DNA of 64,000 nt from Oasisia sp. SBJ-2009 (taxonomy: Eukaryota > Annelida > Polychaeta > Sabellida > Siboglinidae), in NCBI GenBank assembly GCA_964017155.1, contig OZ024854.1:46767423-46831422 (forward strand), given 5' to 3'. The position numbers and the translations under genes are program-made. Positions 49,743 to 61,883 of the stretch are shown here, piece after piece. The notes beneath the pieces are model-generated. The model had not been told where the DNA came from. It did no database searches and saw only the letters and a list, made by a program, of their open reading frames with translations. Within the stretch, counting starts at the first letter, position 1. Every line of letters starts with the position of its first letter.

Positions 49743-50640
49743 TCAGATGTCAGGCCTGTCTTTCAGCGTGATCCTGAGAGTCGCATATACCTCGTCCCTC
49801 TCGACGGCATTGATGTTGACGGTATTAAAAGCAAGCGGCTCGAAGTTGCCGCTGAGCTGATCGAATCTGGCGTCTTGACTGATGGAGTGAACACCACCTC
49901 GTTGGCGCTCATCTCGGTTGGTCCTTCGTCTTGACCTAGCTCGGGATTTTGGTCGCCCAGAAGAGTGTCGTCTTCCTCCGGCGCCAGACGTCCAACCTGT
50001 AGCCTGCCGACATACTCGCTGCCAGTGATTGCGTTTCCCACATGCGTTACACCTACTGCCCTCTGCTGGACATCGATCTGTGGGCGCATGATGACGTCCA
50101 CATTTTGCGCACGTAGGTGCCTCCTCTCGTCGTCCGCTTGGCTCATGTGTTCTCCGCAACCAGCTGACGTGACTGATGCTGCTAGCGTCTCCTGAGAACT
50201 GCTGCATGTTGGCCCACTACTAACTGTTCGATCAACCTCTCCTCGGTTTCTGTAGTATCACGGAACTTGCATTTACGCGCCTGCGTCTTGCAGCGTGTCA
50301 TAAATTCGTCAACTGTCTCAGAGCTCAACTGCCTGAATTTATGCAGATGAAAACGGCTCAGCCTGTAATTAGACTTGGGTTCTATCAGAGCCTGGAATTT
50401 AGCCCAAATGACCTCAACGGCTTTCTTATCAGTTTCACTGAGGTCCCACGTATTGTACATTCGCCGACCCTCCTGTCCTACCCATAGCAGGATATAGGTC
50501 ACTCGTTCACTCTGCCCTTTTTCAGCAAAGGGCCCACTGAAAATCAGTTCGCAATATTGACGGAATGAACGAAACTCCGTGGATAAATCAGTGGCTAACC
50601 AGTTCATGCGGGGCGGCTCTATACCTGACAGATCACCCAT
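49743..50640 (-). pseudogene. Gypsy copy 4 gag
   Basis: The gag core (50182-50640) and the zinc-knuckle segment (49743-50207, two Cys/His clusters) overlap out of frame near 50200. A short repeat (GTCAGATGTCAGG) near 49745 shifts the frame into pol. Confidence 0.8.
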
Positions 50641-50780
50641 AGCTGCCTATTAATGGCAATGTCTATCACTTACGCAGTGAGAACACATTGGAGCTGGCCA
50701 GCGTCGACTCGACGGTGCCGCGTGCGTGTTGACCTATTTACGAATGTCGAAAGCGCCGGATTCAACCGTAGCTGCCACCA

Positions 50781-51005
50781 TGAAACGTGTCGTCTTGGCC
50801 TGACATCTGTGTAGTCGGATTGTCCGACTCATCTCGGTTTCATACATATCTGATTCGACACCAGAAGTACTGAACAAATCACTTTATTACAATTACAAGC
50901 AGAGAGAGGGATAACAGTGATCGACCTCGAGTCTCGTCATCTTCCAAGACTGATCTCTTCGACTGCATATGTCGTTCTATGCATTTACATTGGCATACCA
51001 TCACA
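50781..51005 (-). repeat. 5' LTR of Gypsy copy 4
   Basis: This repeat reads identically to 46369-46593 and is followed by GGCTGGACGG of the unit spacer. Confidence 0.92.
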
Positions 51006-51078
51006 GGCTGGACGGAGATAGTGTGTTGACTGGATTGGGTGTATCCGTACCAAGTGCACTGGTGTATATTATGTTAAT
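51006..51078. other. Unit 4 spacer, right of Gypsy copy 4
   Basis: This is the continuation of the spacer interrupted at 46368. Confidence 0.5.
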
Positions 51079-51744
51079 AGGCTATGTAAATATCGCGCTC
51101 GAAAACGAGGTTGGGGGCCTGAAGTCCATTTTCTCCATGTTGATATATAGGATTGTTTTTTTATTAATCGGACTGTCCCAAAATAATGTATTATGGTTAT
51201 ATTTTACGAAGGATAATTACAAGCAGAAGCAGTGGAACACTTTGCCGGTGACAATGATCACATCTATCATGCATTTTAATCGATTATTATGGTGGTTGCC
51301 ATGACATCGGCAGCTAGTAATTGGTGGTTTTGACTAGTAGACTCCTAATGAAGAATGCCATCTTCCGCACAGTACAACTTGTTTTGGGCATGTGTTATGA
51401 TTACGAACATTTCGACAACTTTTCAGATATCAGTGCTTATCGAACTGTTGCTAAGCCACAACGTACAGCAATATGTAAAATGCAAATCACGTAGAAGACA
51501 CATACGGCCTAAAAAATTGTGTATACTATCTGCGCTAGCTACGAAAATCGCTATATGTATATGGCAGTGTGGTAGTCTCAATATGTAATCGGACATTTAA
51601 GATATGAAAGGTATAACGCAATATATTCATCGGTCGGAATCTACAACTGTCTTCCGTCGTTAGAATAATATTCATGTGTCCAGTCCCCAATCAGCTCCAG
51701 TTGCGCGGAGTCTCGTCATGTATCGTGACCCACTTACACGCCCT
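51079..51744 (+). mobile_element. MITE-like element, unit 4 native copy
   Basis: This is collinear with 6362-7022 and 30968-31633, with flanking AT. Confidence 0.7.
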
Positions 51745-51764
51745 ATTGCCAGGGGGCAATAGTG
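51743..51764. repeat. Small perfect hairpin next to the MITE end
   Basis: TATTGCC-AGGG-GGCAATA can form a 7-bp stem. The same place in unit 1 is TATTGCT-AGGG-AGCAATA and in unit 2 TATTGGC-TGGG-GCCAATA. Differences between units are matched on both arms. Unit 3 keeps a 6-bp stem. Confidence 0.5.
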
Positions 51765-52894
51765 TGCTGGCTGGATTGATATAATTAATATAGCAGCCGT
51801 CACCGTATGTCTTTGTGTGTGTTGATTGTGACCGTCGATAAGCTTTATGCTACGTGGCGATCTACCACACGAAGGCTTACGCCCTAGTTATAGTCCTTGG
51901 ACAACTGCATGTGAATCAAACCGTGCACAGACGCCTAAAATAGCATGTGTACAACAAGTGTGGGTGATAGTAATGTAGTAATGTATTGACAACTCCCAAT
52001 GCTTTGTCCATTGGTCAACCACGCTACCTTAAAAGAGTTCCAATTATACATACTAACCTACATCGCTACGACCTACATAATCCAACCAGCTCTGAACACT
52101 CGCTAACGAACTTGCTCACGTTCACACTCAGTCACGTACACACACGCATTCGCACAGTGCGCCTGACGAGTGATGTCAGGTTTACTTACACTCAATATGC
52201 CAAGTCCGAAATGTAACGACGCGAGCCGAACACACGTTCAAGTAGGAGTGACTCGTTCTCAATTGTTCGGATCCACGCAGCAACGAATGAACAATTCTGG
52301 CGACGTGTAATGTTTTCAATAGGGCTATTGTCGAGACTTGCGGCTACACACGCGGAAGTAGTCTGTAGCAGAAGTAGGTCACTACTTCGTGTCCGTTGAA
52401 CTTACTGAACTAGTATCGACAATGTATCTGGATGATCTTTGTAGATTGCACATGTGCTAATGACACCTTGCCGTTCATCGAATCGCCATTATCCGCCTGT
52501 GTGCAGTATTTACTATTTACTTTGTTCATAATGCAAAACACTCCGAGATAAGGCTCCTATATGCGATGCAACTAGTGGCGTCACGCCACGGAGCACGGGT
52601 AATCGAGGTATAGCACCTGCGCCGATCCCGCACCCAGACTTGGCCAAAGGGATCGGTACAGGGAGAAATGACCAGCCCAGACAAGGTGGAAGAAGGAACA
52701 GGTCCAACTCTGAAGCCTCCAACTGCTCCTGCTTTGGGTATACAAACGGTCCAACTGTACAGCATTTAGCTCGTCAACAAACTCCACCTACACCTGACTA
52801 GGAACTGACAAAACACGTCATCATATTGCACACTACTCACCCGTGAGAATCAAAATTCAAATTCCACCTCCCTGAGACAGGCATACACACTCAT
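51765..52894. other. Unit 4 tail: spacer and conserved block
   Basis: This is the last copy of the unit spacer, with the bidirectionally open block at about 52596-52801. No gene was recognised. Confidence 0.45.
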
Positions 52895-53058
52895 ACGCAC
52901 GTCCATGCCAACGGGTGCAAACACACACCACACATACAGAGAAACACATACGCACGCACGCACTCACGCACACAGACACACACGCGCACTCACTCACTCA
53001 CTCTCTCTCACTCACTCACTCACTCACTCACTCACTCACTCACTCACTCACTCACTCA

Positions 53059-53105
<47 letters not shown>
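52895..53105. repeat. CA / ACTC compound microsatellite at the end of the TLR array
   Basis: These are the same repeat types as at the other unit ends. After 53105 the sequence no longer matches any unit, so this is the right edge of the array. Confidence 0.9.
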
Positions 53106-53108
<3 letters not shown>

Positions 53109-53532
53109 CAACAGGGTGCTCACATTTCCTCTCCAGGGGATGCCACATATTCGTGAGGATGGGTTTTACTTGTATAGGGCGCCATATACACGCGAATTTT
53201 GTAAATCAGATGATTAGGACTCAAACTTGAAAGTAAATAATTAACGCGGCAGGTGGGGTGTGAGGTTGGTCGACTGTGTACACACAGTGTTTTGTGTGTA
53301 GCGTGGTATCAGAGGTATCAGTTTATGACAAATGTCAGTCGGTGTTTTTCTGCGGTCAGTTTCATTAGTGATGTCATCACGACATATCACTGTCTGGTTC
53401 TGGCAGCAGTGAAGGGGTGTCTGGTTGGAAAGTGGTTGGTGGGAAACGAATGCACGCTAATTTCACGAACTTTCCAGAGCACTTCTGTCAGCAGAGCTTG
53501 AATATATTGTGAAATTATCAATAAAAGTTACA

Positions 53533-53533
<1 letters not shown>
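53106..53533. other. Unique sequence after the array
   Basis: Nothing recognisable. Short open frames lack any family resemblance. Confidence 0.4.

Positions 53534-53605
<72 letters not shown>
53534..53605. repeat. (TA)n microsatellite
   Basis: A TA run of about 72 bp, next to the LINE remnant that follows. Confidence 0.95.
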
Positions 53606-53608
<3 letters not shown>

Positions 53609-53639
53609 TATATAAAGTATACACTATAATTAGTTTTTT

Positions 53640-54180
53640 TTTACAATATCCGCGATCCTTCGCCGTATTCGCTGGTTTATATCACTTTCCGTTGCTAAAA
53701 CCATCGCAACGCCTCTAGTAAGCAACATACTTGACTACTGCAATTCCCCCCTCTACAATACCGCAAACAAGGATGCAGCAAAACTTCAGCATGTCTAAGA
53801 TTATTGTTTAGCAAGGGTAGTCACGTGTTTTCCTAGTTTTTCTCGCTCGGTGTCGCTTCTAAGATCATTGCATTGGCTGTCTGTGCACTATCACATTATT
53901 TTAAAGATGTGTACAATAGCCTATCAAGCACTCTCATCTACACAACCAGCATATCTAAATTCGATGCTAACACTAGCAAGAAATTCCAGACAGCTACGCT
54001 CAACCAGTAGTAATCCTCTTTACATTCCTCGGGTGAAAACGAAAGCTGGGACCCGAGCTTTCTCGGTTGCCGCACCAGCTGTGTGGAATTCGCTTCCTGC
54101 CAGTGTTATACCAGAAGGTAGTAATAGCTTCATTTCGCCGACGTCTAAAAACCTATCTATTTAATGCTTCTTGTCCTCCT
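53640..54180 (+). mobile_element. CR1-type LINE 3' remnant
   Basis: The frame 53850-54164 reads like the C-terminus of CR1-type LINE proteins: Leu-His-Trp-Leu-Ser-Val, then Gln-Leu-Arg-Ser-Thr, then Gly-Thr-Arg-Ala-Phe-Ser-Val-Ala-Ala-Pro with Trp-Asn-Ser-Leu-Pro. Upstream codons (53650-53850) are in other frames. Only the 3' end of the element is left. Confidence 0.75.
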
Positions 54181-54310
54181 TAGCTTACTAGCATCTTCAT
54201 CCATCCATTGATGACTCACGCATTGTTCTACGATGACGAATTTGCTTAATCCCTTGGTTTTGTCGCGCCACTGAGCTTGATCTTCGAGAATATTGGCGCA
54301 AAAGAATCCC

Positions 54311-54312
<2 letters not shown>

Positions 54313-54398
<86 letters not shown>
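54313..54398. repeat. (TA)n microsatellite
   Basis: An 86-bp TA run. Confidence 0.95.
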
Positions 54399-54401
<3 letters not shown>

Positions 54402-54906
54402 GCCTTCTTTTGGGCGACATGTGTGTACTTCGCAATACATCTCAAGCTTGCGTGCCTCTGTGTATTAATTATGTTTCCTTGTGGGAAGTGGAGGCCCATG
54501 TGCCGTGCTACTTCGAAGTCATTAGTGCCGGCGGTAACACCTGAAGTCACCGCGGATCCACGGTTGTCGGGACATGAGAACCACAGACGCCTCGCCAGCC
54601 GTCCCCGACCGCGATCTGGCGGGGAGAACACGCGCGCACGGACACGCAATCGTATCGTTTACGGATCCACACTTGCCAGTTGGCGTTGCCGCGTCTAACG
54701 AGGCATCGACGGGTCCTTTAAAGTTTAATGGAACGCCGTTGCCAGAAATCACTGTCTAATTGCGTAAGGTACCCCTCTGCAAAATCGGATAGCCGTCGCG
54801 TGTTGTACTTCAGTCAAGTAAAGTATTTGTGAAAAATGACCTTCCCTGCCTCGTGTGTCTCGAAGAGATAGGGTTTTATGTACCATGTTAATTGGAATTG
54901 TTCGTG
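54399..54906. other. Unassigned sequence
   Basis: GC-richer DNA (54530-54760) with overlapping open frames on both strands but no recognisable protein. Confidence 0.35.
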
Positions 54907-55207
54907 TTATTGCTGCCCTCCACTGCCCGCAATCAGCAACCCCTTGTCTTCATGTATCGTGACACCTCGTAGTGAACACCGTCTCCGTGTAGTCCTCCCA
55001 TCGCAGCCGGGGACTCCTTCGTTTCCTGCTGCGTCGTCGATCATACTCCGCCGTGTTCTCTTGTGTAGTTTTCCGATATCCATTCGTATCAACCTCACCA
55101 AGCCTCATCCTGGATTCTAGTCTTTCCCTAGATGACCGTAAACTCTCCCTTGGAGTAATCCATTCTCCTTCAGTCCACATTGTCTGCGTCCGTGACTGTG
55201 ACAGCAT
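54885..55207 (-). pseudogene. Possible LINE C-terminal remnant
   Basis: An 85-codon minus-strand frame (54950-55207) has a Lys-Arg-Arg-Ser-Pro-Arg-Leu-Arg-Trp-Glu-Asp-Tyr segment. In another frame it continues with Gln-Trp-Arg-Ala-Ala-Ile. This pattern is common at the end of LINE polyproteins. The match is short and the call is weak. Confidence 0.4.
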
Positions 55208-55399
55208 GGCGGCACTCTGAGTGTCCAGTTACGGACACCAGGGGACGGGAGACATCCCTATCTATAATACCGATGCTTTCGCCGATCTCCCAGTCTCACC
55301 AATCATTCTGGATGAACTGTTGATGAACAACGCAATGTTGACAAAGCAATGTATTAGTGCAATCGGTCAGCGTAGCACGCAGTCATAATTAATTCAGCC

Positions 55400-55703
55400 A
55401 TCGTTCCGCAAACCCCCCGGCCGGCGGCCGTCGTTATCGAGTGCGTTGGTCGCCCCGGGGGATCTGGCGGGCCATGCGCGGTGCGTCCTCATAGCGACGG
55501 GAGACGGCTAGGCAGAGGCGGAGGCAGGGGCAGAACCGACGGACGCTCAACCAGGAGTGAACGCTTCATTCGTGTCTCTGGCACACGGCTTATAGCGGCG
55601 TGTCGAATTGGTGGTTCAGGACAGCGCGTCTTCTTCTGCGGAACACAACAGCGGCACGCAACCGTATCTCTCCAGTTGGTCGCACGATGGCGTAGGGGAG
55701 CGG
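55400..55703 (+). promoter_or_regulatory. CpG-rich 5' region of the CARD/coiled-coil gene
   Basis: The DNA turns strongly GC- and CpG-rich from about 55415 (CCCCCCGGCCGGCGGCCG) up to the first coding exon, unlike the AT-rich surroundings. This suits a TATA-less promoter and 5'UTR. An in-frame TAG at 55593-55595, with no ATG between it and 55704, supports the chosen start. A further upstream exon cannot be excluded. Confidence 0.4.
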
Positions 55704-55946
55704 ATGTCGAAGGGTGTTCATCGCCTTCCGCCCATGGTGAAGCACCCGCGCAAGACCCCCGGCGGTGCCGCGGCATCTGCGGCCGCTGTGGAGGAGGAGG
55801 ATGGGGGCAGCATGGACCGCGACGAGCAGAAGGTGCTGCGCCGGAAGAAGAACGTCCTCGCCAACCACATCCAGCTCGACGCCGACTGGGTGCAGGGGCT
55901 GACCGTGAACGGACTCATCAACGACGGCATGATGGCGCAGATCAAG
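55704..55946 (+). CDS. Exon 1: start, acidic linker, CARD helices 1-3
   Basis: This exon encodes 81 codons from the ATG. A basic N-terminus and an Ala/Glu-rich linker lead to the first half of the CARD (Val-Leu-Arg-Arg-Lys-Lys-Asn-Val-Leu-Ala-Asn-His-Ile, then Trp-Val-Gln-Gly-Leu). It ends AAG|GTAGTC. A second in-frame ATG at 55734 is an alternative start. Confidence 0.8.
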
Positions 55947-58900
55947 GTAGTCTACGCTGTCGTTGTGTTGGTCCGCCTGTTTGTGTATATGCTTGTGCAC
56001 GGCACATCAATAAATACATAAATGATAAATAAATAAATAAGCCAGCCAGCCAACCAATCTAACTAGTAATCATACTCAAAATCATACTCAAACGAACGAT
56101 CGACCGAACGACCGAACGACCGAACGATCGACCGAACGACCGAACGACCGAACGACCGAACGACCGAACGACCGAACGACAGAACGACCGATCCATCGAT
56201 CGATCGATCGATCGGTCGAACGAACGAACGAACGAACGAGCGAGCGAGCGAACGAACGAACGAACGAACGAACGAACGAACGAACGAACGAACGAACGAA
56301 CGAACGAACGAACGAACGAACGAACGAACGAACGAACGAACGAACGAACGAACGAACGAACGAACGAACGAACGAACGAACGAACGAACGAACGAACGAA
56401 CGAACGAACGAACGAACGAACGAACGAACGAACGAACGAACGAACGAACGAAGTAATTTCGTGGTCGCTATGTTGGTCGTTCAGTTGAATAAGTTTCGAG
56501 ATGTCAAATATGTGATGATAATAAAAAACCTAATTTTAAGATACGTAACTACTGTAAAGAATTACAACAGTGTTAAGGTGGATAACCCTCACACATCTAG
56601 GTTTAGAAATATTTACATTTTTGGCGAGCAGAGGTTTTTATTGAGGTCACAATGCAACATGCTTTCCCTGTGGGAAATGGGATGGGCACGGACGTTTCAG
56701 TTCATTTGCAACCGAGCATCCCTCAGTATACGCCATCATTCACCAGTAAGCATTTATGCATGCGTGAAACCATTGGTAAACGTGTAAACATGCGCTAGGT
56801 GTCTAACGTGCGTTTGTTCTGATTTTAACGATTTTAAAGCATTGCATTACTCGCTCCCATACCTGCCATCAATAAGACATCACGTAAGTTGCACGCTAGC
56901 TACCAGAGCACACGTTGAATCATTGTTGAATAATTTACGTGCCGCTCCTATTGATTAGCACGATAACTCATGCGGAAAACAAAGGCCGGATGTGTCTGAA
57001 TACAAAAACGCATCATTTCAGACCTTCGGCGAACTCCGTGCATTATAAATGAACCTTTGCTTTAAGCTGTGAGTCGGCTTTGTTACGAGCTAGCCACTCG
57101 AGAATTCCCTGGAAACGGCGAGACAAACGTAACTTTGTTCATTTCACGCCTACATATGTCGAGTCAAACACAGAGTGTCACATATTCACAACTATAGGTG
57201 GCGTGGTCGTATGATAGTATAATTCATTTTTGTTTTCAATCATGACGTGCAACCTGTAGTTAGATGTCAGACTTCCACGGAATAACGCGTCTGTAGGTGC
57301 GAAGACGTTGGCTCTATAATATAAAGGCGATTGTAAATTATCCTAAGTTGAAATGTGCGGACATGATAAACAAGTTTATCATGCGGGGATTAAAGCAAGG
57401 GAGCCAGCTCCTAGGTTTATTATTTTCGTTTAATACTACGTTCTTGTGACTACAAAGTGCATGTTTAAGGTTTACTGCATGCCGATTTGTGTTTAGTTAC
57501 TTTATTAAGCTCGGAGCAATGTTCAAAATTTGAAAGATTTTACCTGCAACACGTTCGACTAATCACCAAAACATCCAGTATATAAACTAAATTGAATTGG
57601 CAATAATGCCGAGGTGACCAGAGTTAACCGAAATACCCTTTGATGCTTAACTTTCCCACGTACTAGACAGCAGATTTCCCGTCACAAAGAACTGCTCGGC
57701 CAACTCTGGGCAGAGGAGCTTGCCCCCTCTCTTTAAACCATGATTATAAAACTAGAGTTTGGTCAAGGGTACTGGGTAGTAGTCGTGTAGCACCTTTGTA
57801 AAAACCTCGACACCGTCGAAGACTTCAACAGTTCTTGTCCTGAAACAACGCCCTCATCGCGTAGTGCACTAAACCATCTTCATGATTTTTGTCTCCGCCG
57901 GTGAACAACTTGTCATAATACACTTATTATAATAATATAAGTTTTATTGGCAGCTCAACTGAGTTGGATTGACATTATATAATAAAATACAATTAACGCA
58001 TAAAAACATCATAAAATATAAATACATATCATACCGTATTAATAGACTTGTTTACTGGCAGTTGTATAAAGCCCACGGAAGGCCCTATAAAGGTGTTACG
58101 GAATCTATTCGTTCTAGTAACTGGTAACGGGTACACATTTTCTCGTCTAGTATTATATTCGGTATGTCTTTTGTCAGGCAGCAGATAACTTAATCTATGT
58201 GTGCCGACTTTAGTTTTATAAAAAATATTTATGACAAATCCTGTTCCGTCTTACATTCAACGTATCCAGGTTAACACGTCTAAGTATCTCCGTGTAACCC
58301 AATCCAGGAGAAATACATTTTAATGCCCTTTTTGTATTACTTCAATATTGTCAGACACATATTGCGGCAAGTTAGTGTGCCATACAGGACATGCATATTG
58401 GTTTCATCACACTAGCATATACACTGACCAGATCTTTCTGTGTAATACCTGCATGCTTTAACTGATATAACATGTACAATCGTTTACCTGCCTTTTTCAT
58501 AATATTTTCCACGTGTTTGTTCCATGTTAGATCCTGAGAAATGGTCACACCTAACAGATTGGCATGGCAAACGTGTGCCATATCCCGCCCAACAATCTTT
58601 ATATTCGGGATAGTGCTTCTGAAATTGTCATCTTGTGCAAAACTAATGATTATTTCTTTTGCTTTTTCCGAATTAATGTTCATGTCATTCGGTTCTGTTC
58701 AGCTAGCAGCAATATCAACCGACTCTTGTAAAACATATGCACTCTTTCTGTCGCATTTTTCAAATACCGTATTGCCATCTACATACTTATATAATGGAAC
58801 AGTCGTTCTTAAATCATTTATATAAACAAGGAAACGTTTAGGTCCAGACAATGTTCCTTGCGGTACTTCCCATTGGCCAGAATGGGAATATTCATTTCCT

Positions 58901-61813
58901 ATTTTTACTCGTTGAGCTCTGTCTAATAGAAATGTTGCCATCCATCTTAAAATAGGTGCGGGCAACCCATACGATTGTAGCTTATCTAGTAACAAATGAT
59001 GATAAAATCAAACGTTTTGCTAAAGTCTAGCATTACAACTCTGACATAAGCATTCAGTTTATCTGTCGCCTTATACCACCTAGGAACCATTTCGACAAGA
59101 AATTAGGGTTATACTCAGGTGTGTCTGGAATGAAGGCCTGTGCCCTACATATGGATGTTATCATTAAATAATAAATGACTGTTAAGACGATATCAGGTTT
59201 CATCTGGCCGAACGAACTAAAAATATGTGCAGTCATTATATTAATCATACGAACGGGCAAAACGTGCCAGGCATCGATCGGAAGTCATTTTACCGCGAGT
59301 TCAAATCCAGTATGAAGAAAGTATTTTCAGTAGGTCTTCAGTGTTTTGTTTTTCTCAACCTTATGTATTTTTCATCCAAAATGCACGCACGAATGTACAA
59401 ATATACGTACGTGCATACGCACACAAAGTCCAAAAGACACGCGCGCGCACACATATATACATACATGAACGCACGCACGCACGCGCACGCGCACGCGCAC
59501 ACGCACACGCACACGCACACGCACACGCACACGCACACGCACACGCACACGCACACGCACACGCACACGCACACGCACACGCACACGCACACGCACACGC
59601 ACACGCACACGCACACGCACACGCACACGCACACGCACACGCACACGCACACGCACACGCACACGCACACGCACACGCACACGCACACGCACACGCACAC
59701 GCACACGCACACGCACACGCACACGCACACGCACACGCACACGCACACGCACACGCACACGCACACGCACACGCACACGCACACGCACACGCACACGCAC
59801 ACGCACACGCACACGCACACGCACACGCACACGCACACGCACACGCACACGCACACGCACACGCACACGCACACGCACACGCACACGCACACGCACACGC
59901 ACACGCACACGCACACGCACACGCACACGCACACGCACACGCACACGCACACGCACACGCACACGCACACGCACACGCACACGCACACGCACACGCACAC
60001 GCACACGCACACGCACACGCACACGCACACGCACACGCACACGCACACGCACACGCACACGCACACGCACACGCACACGCACACGCACACGCACACGCAC
60101 ACGCACACGCACACGCACACGCACACGCACACGCACACGCACACGCACACGCACACGCACACGCACACGCACACGCACACGCACACGCACACGCACACGC
60201 ACACGCACACGCACACGCACACGCACACGCACACGCACACGCACACGCACACGCACACGCACACGCACACGCACACGCACACGCACACGCACACGCACAC
60301 AATGTCTTTATGTACTTTTATAAAATGTAGGTTTTGTAGTTATACGTTTGGATTTTTTTTTATGTAAAGCGCCTGCATATATGTTTTAGCTATATTTGGC
60401 GCTATATAAGTTTATTTATTTGTTTATTAATGCATCTCACGCCGGCTAACTAAGCAAACGGTAGTTAGCCTACACACAGCTGACCGTGCTTGCGCGACGT
60501 TCCGTTGGCCAGGACGAGGGCAGTGGCTACAACAAGGTGGTGCGGCTGCTGGAGCTGATGACGACGCAGTGCGAGGGCCCTGGAGCCTTCCAACGTCTCT
60601 GTGACGTCCTCGAGACGCGCCACCCGTGGCTCAGTCAGGAGCTCATCGCAGAACTCAAGGTGTGTTTCGCGGCCTCTGATTCGTCAGCGCGATGTTACAA
60701 CAATTTCCATTGGCTGTAGACACCTGATGCAATATATGGCACGTTATTTCATGTGGGGTACGCGCGATGGAACTAGGTCAATTATCGGCGTAAGACTGTG
60801 ATTTAATTGAATTTTGATTCAACGGGGGGAGTTTAAATACGCACCCATCGCACTTCTGAAGCTATTTGACCGGTATGTAGGAACAATTTCCACCCAAATG
60901 CTAACCAAAACCATGACTCGGTAGATTCCAGTCCTAAGTTAACGGAAGTGACGTGTTGTTCCCGGCAGGCCGAGCGAGGGGAGCTCAAGGTGGAGCGCTA
61001 CGTGGAGCACGAAGCGGGACTGATCGTGCGTCGCGCGTTCGGCGCCAGCAAACGTCTCTCGCAGGCCGAGAAGAACGACATTCACCGCCTGGTGGCACTG
61101 CGCACGCAGTACGCCAAGGAGGTGTGGCAGGTCCGTGCTGTTTCTGGCTAACATTCACATTTCCACAGCTACAGTGACTAACGAGATCCAAGATGTATTT
61201 CGCTTGTATAATAATTATTATCCGTGAGAATGTATTTCACAGAAGGGGCCGGTTTAACGAAGCGTTCGTACTATACGAACGTTCCTCCGGGGACGTTTGG
61301 CTTTGATGCGGAGCTCACGAATTCACGAAAGGTACAAACGAATATTCCGTGATGCCGGCCCCAAATACTGAGGCTTGGTGCTAAACTCTATTTATTATAA
61401 CATATATGACGTTAACTTAACTTTAGATTTAGTGGGTTGAGGAGGGGAGGGGACCGGTTAGAGTGATTTGACATTACTCAACAGTGTACGCAATTTTGAC
61501 TTCGTGGACTTGTATCAGTGGACCCGTTATCTGTAGCGCCTCTGTCGTTGACCTGTCGTTGACCTGTCCACTGTAGACGATGCTGGAGCGGACGAAGGAC
61601 GAGCTGAGTCGGCAGAGACACGTCGGGGCCGAGCAGCAGGCGTACGCCGGCGACCTGCTGCGTAAGGTGGGCGGACGGCAACAGGACAGAAGTATTAATT
61701 CTCTCTCTCTCTCCCTCGCTCTCTCTTTCTCTCCCTGTTTGTGTGTGTCTGTCTTCTGTCTTCTGTCTCTCTCTCTCACTCTCTCTCTGTCTGTCTCAAA
61801 TTATCTCTTTCAA

Positions 61814-61883
<70 letters not shown>

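Larger units (their letters stand above)
46369..51005 (-). mobile_element. Gypsy copy 4, full-length with identical LTRs
   Basis: This 4.6-kb element is related to copies 1-3. It has 225-bp LTRs at 46369-46593 and 50781-51005 in which I find no difference. It split the unit spacer within GTTGGCTGGACGG, leaving GGC on both sides. A polypurine tract adjoins the 3' LTR and a TGGTGGCAGC primer-binding-like site adjoins the 5' LTR. It keeps the reverse transcriptase and RNase H lost in copies 1-3. A nonsense codon in integrase and frameshifts around 49745 and 50200 leave it inactive. Confidence 0.93.

Noticed and set aside
53253..53501. 82-codon plus-strand frame after the array
   Set aside because: No homology or codon pattern seen; likely chance.
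54398..54759. Overlapping frames on both strands in a GC-richer patch
   Set aside because: Mutually overlapping, short and unrecognisable.
55489..56000. Minus-strand frames opposite exon 1
   Set aside because: GC-rich shadows; no family resemblance.
59225..60367. Very long open frames of His-Thr, Ala-His, Val-Cys and Val-Arg repeats on both strands
   Set aside because: They arise from a 6-bp repeat with no stop codon in several frames; no other coding evidence.
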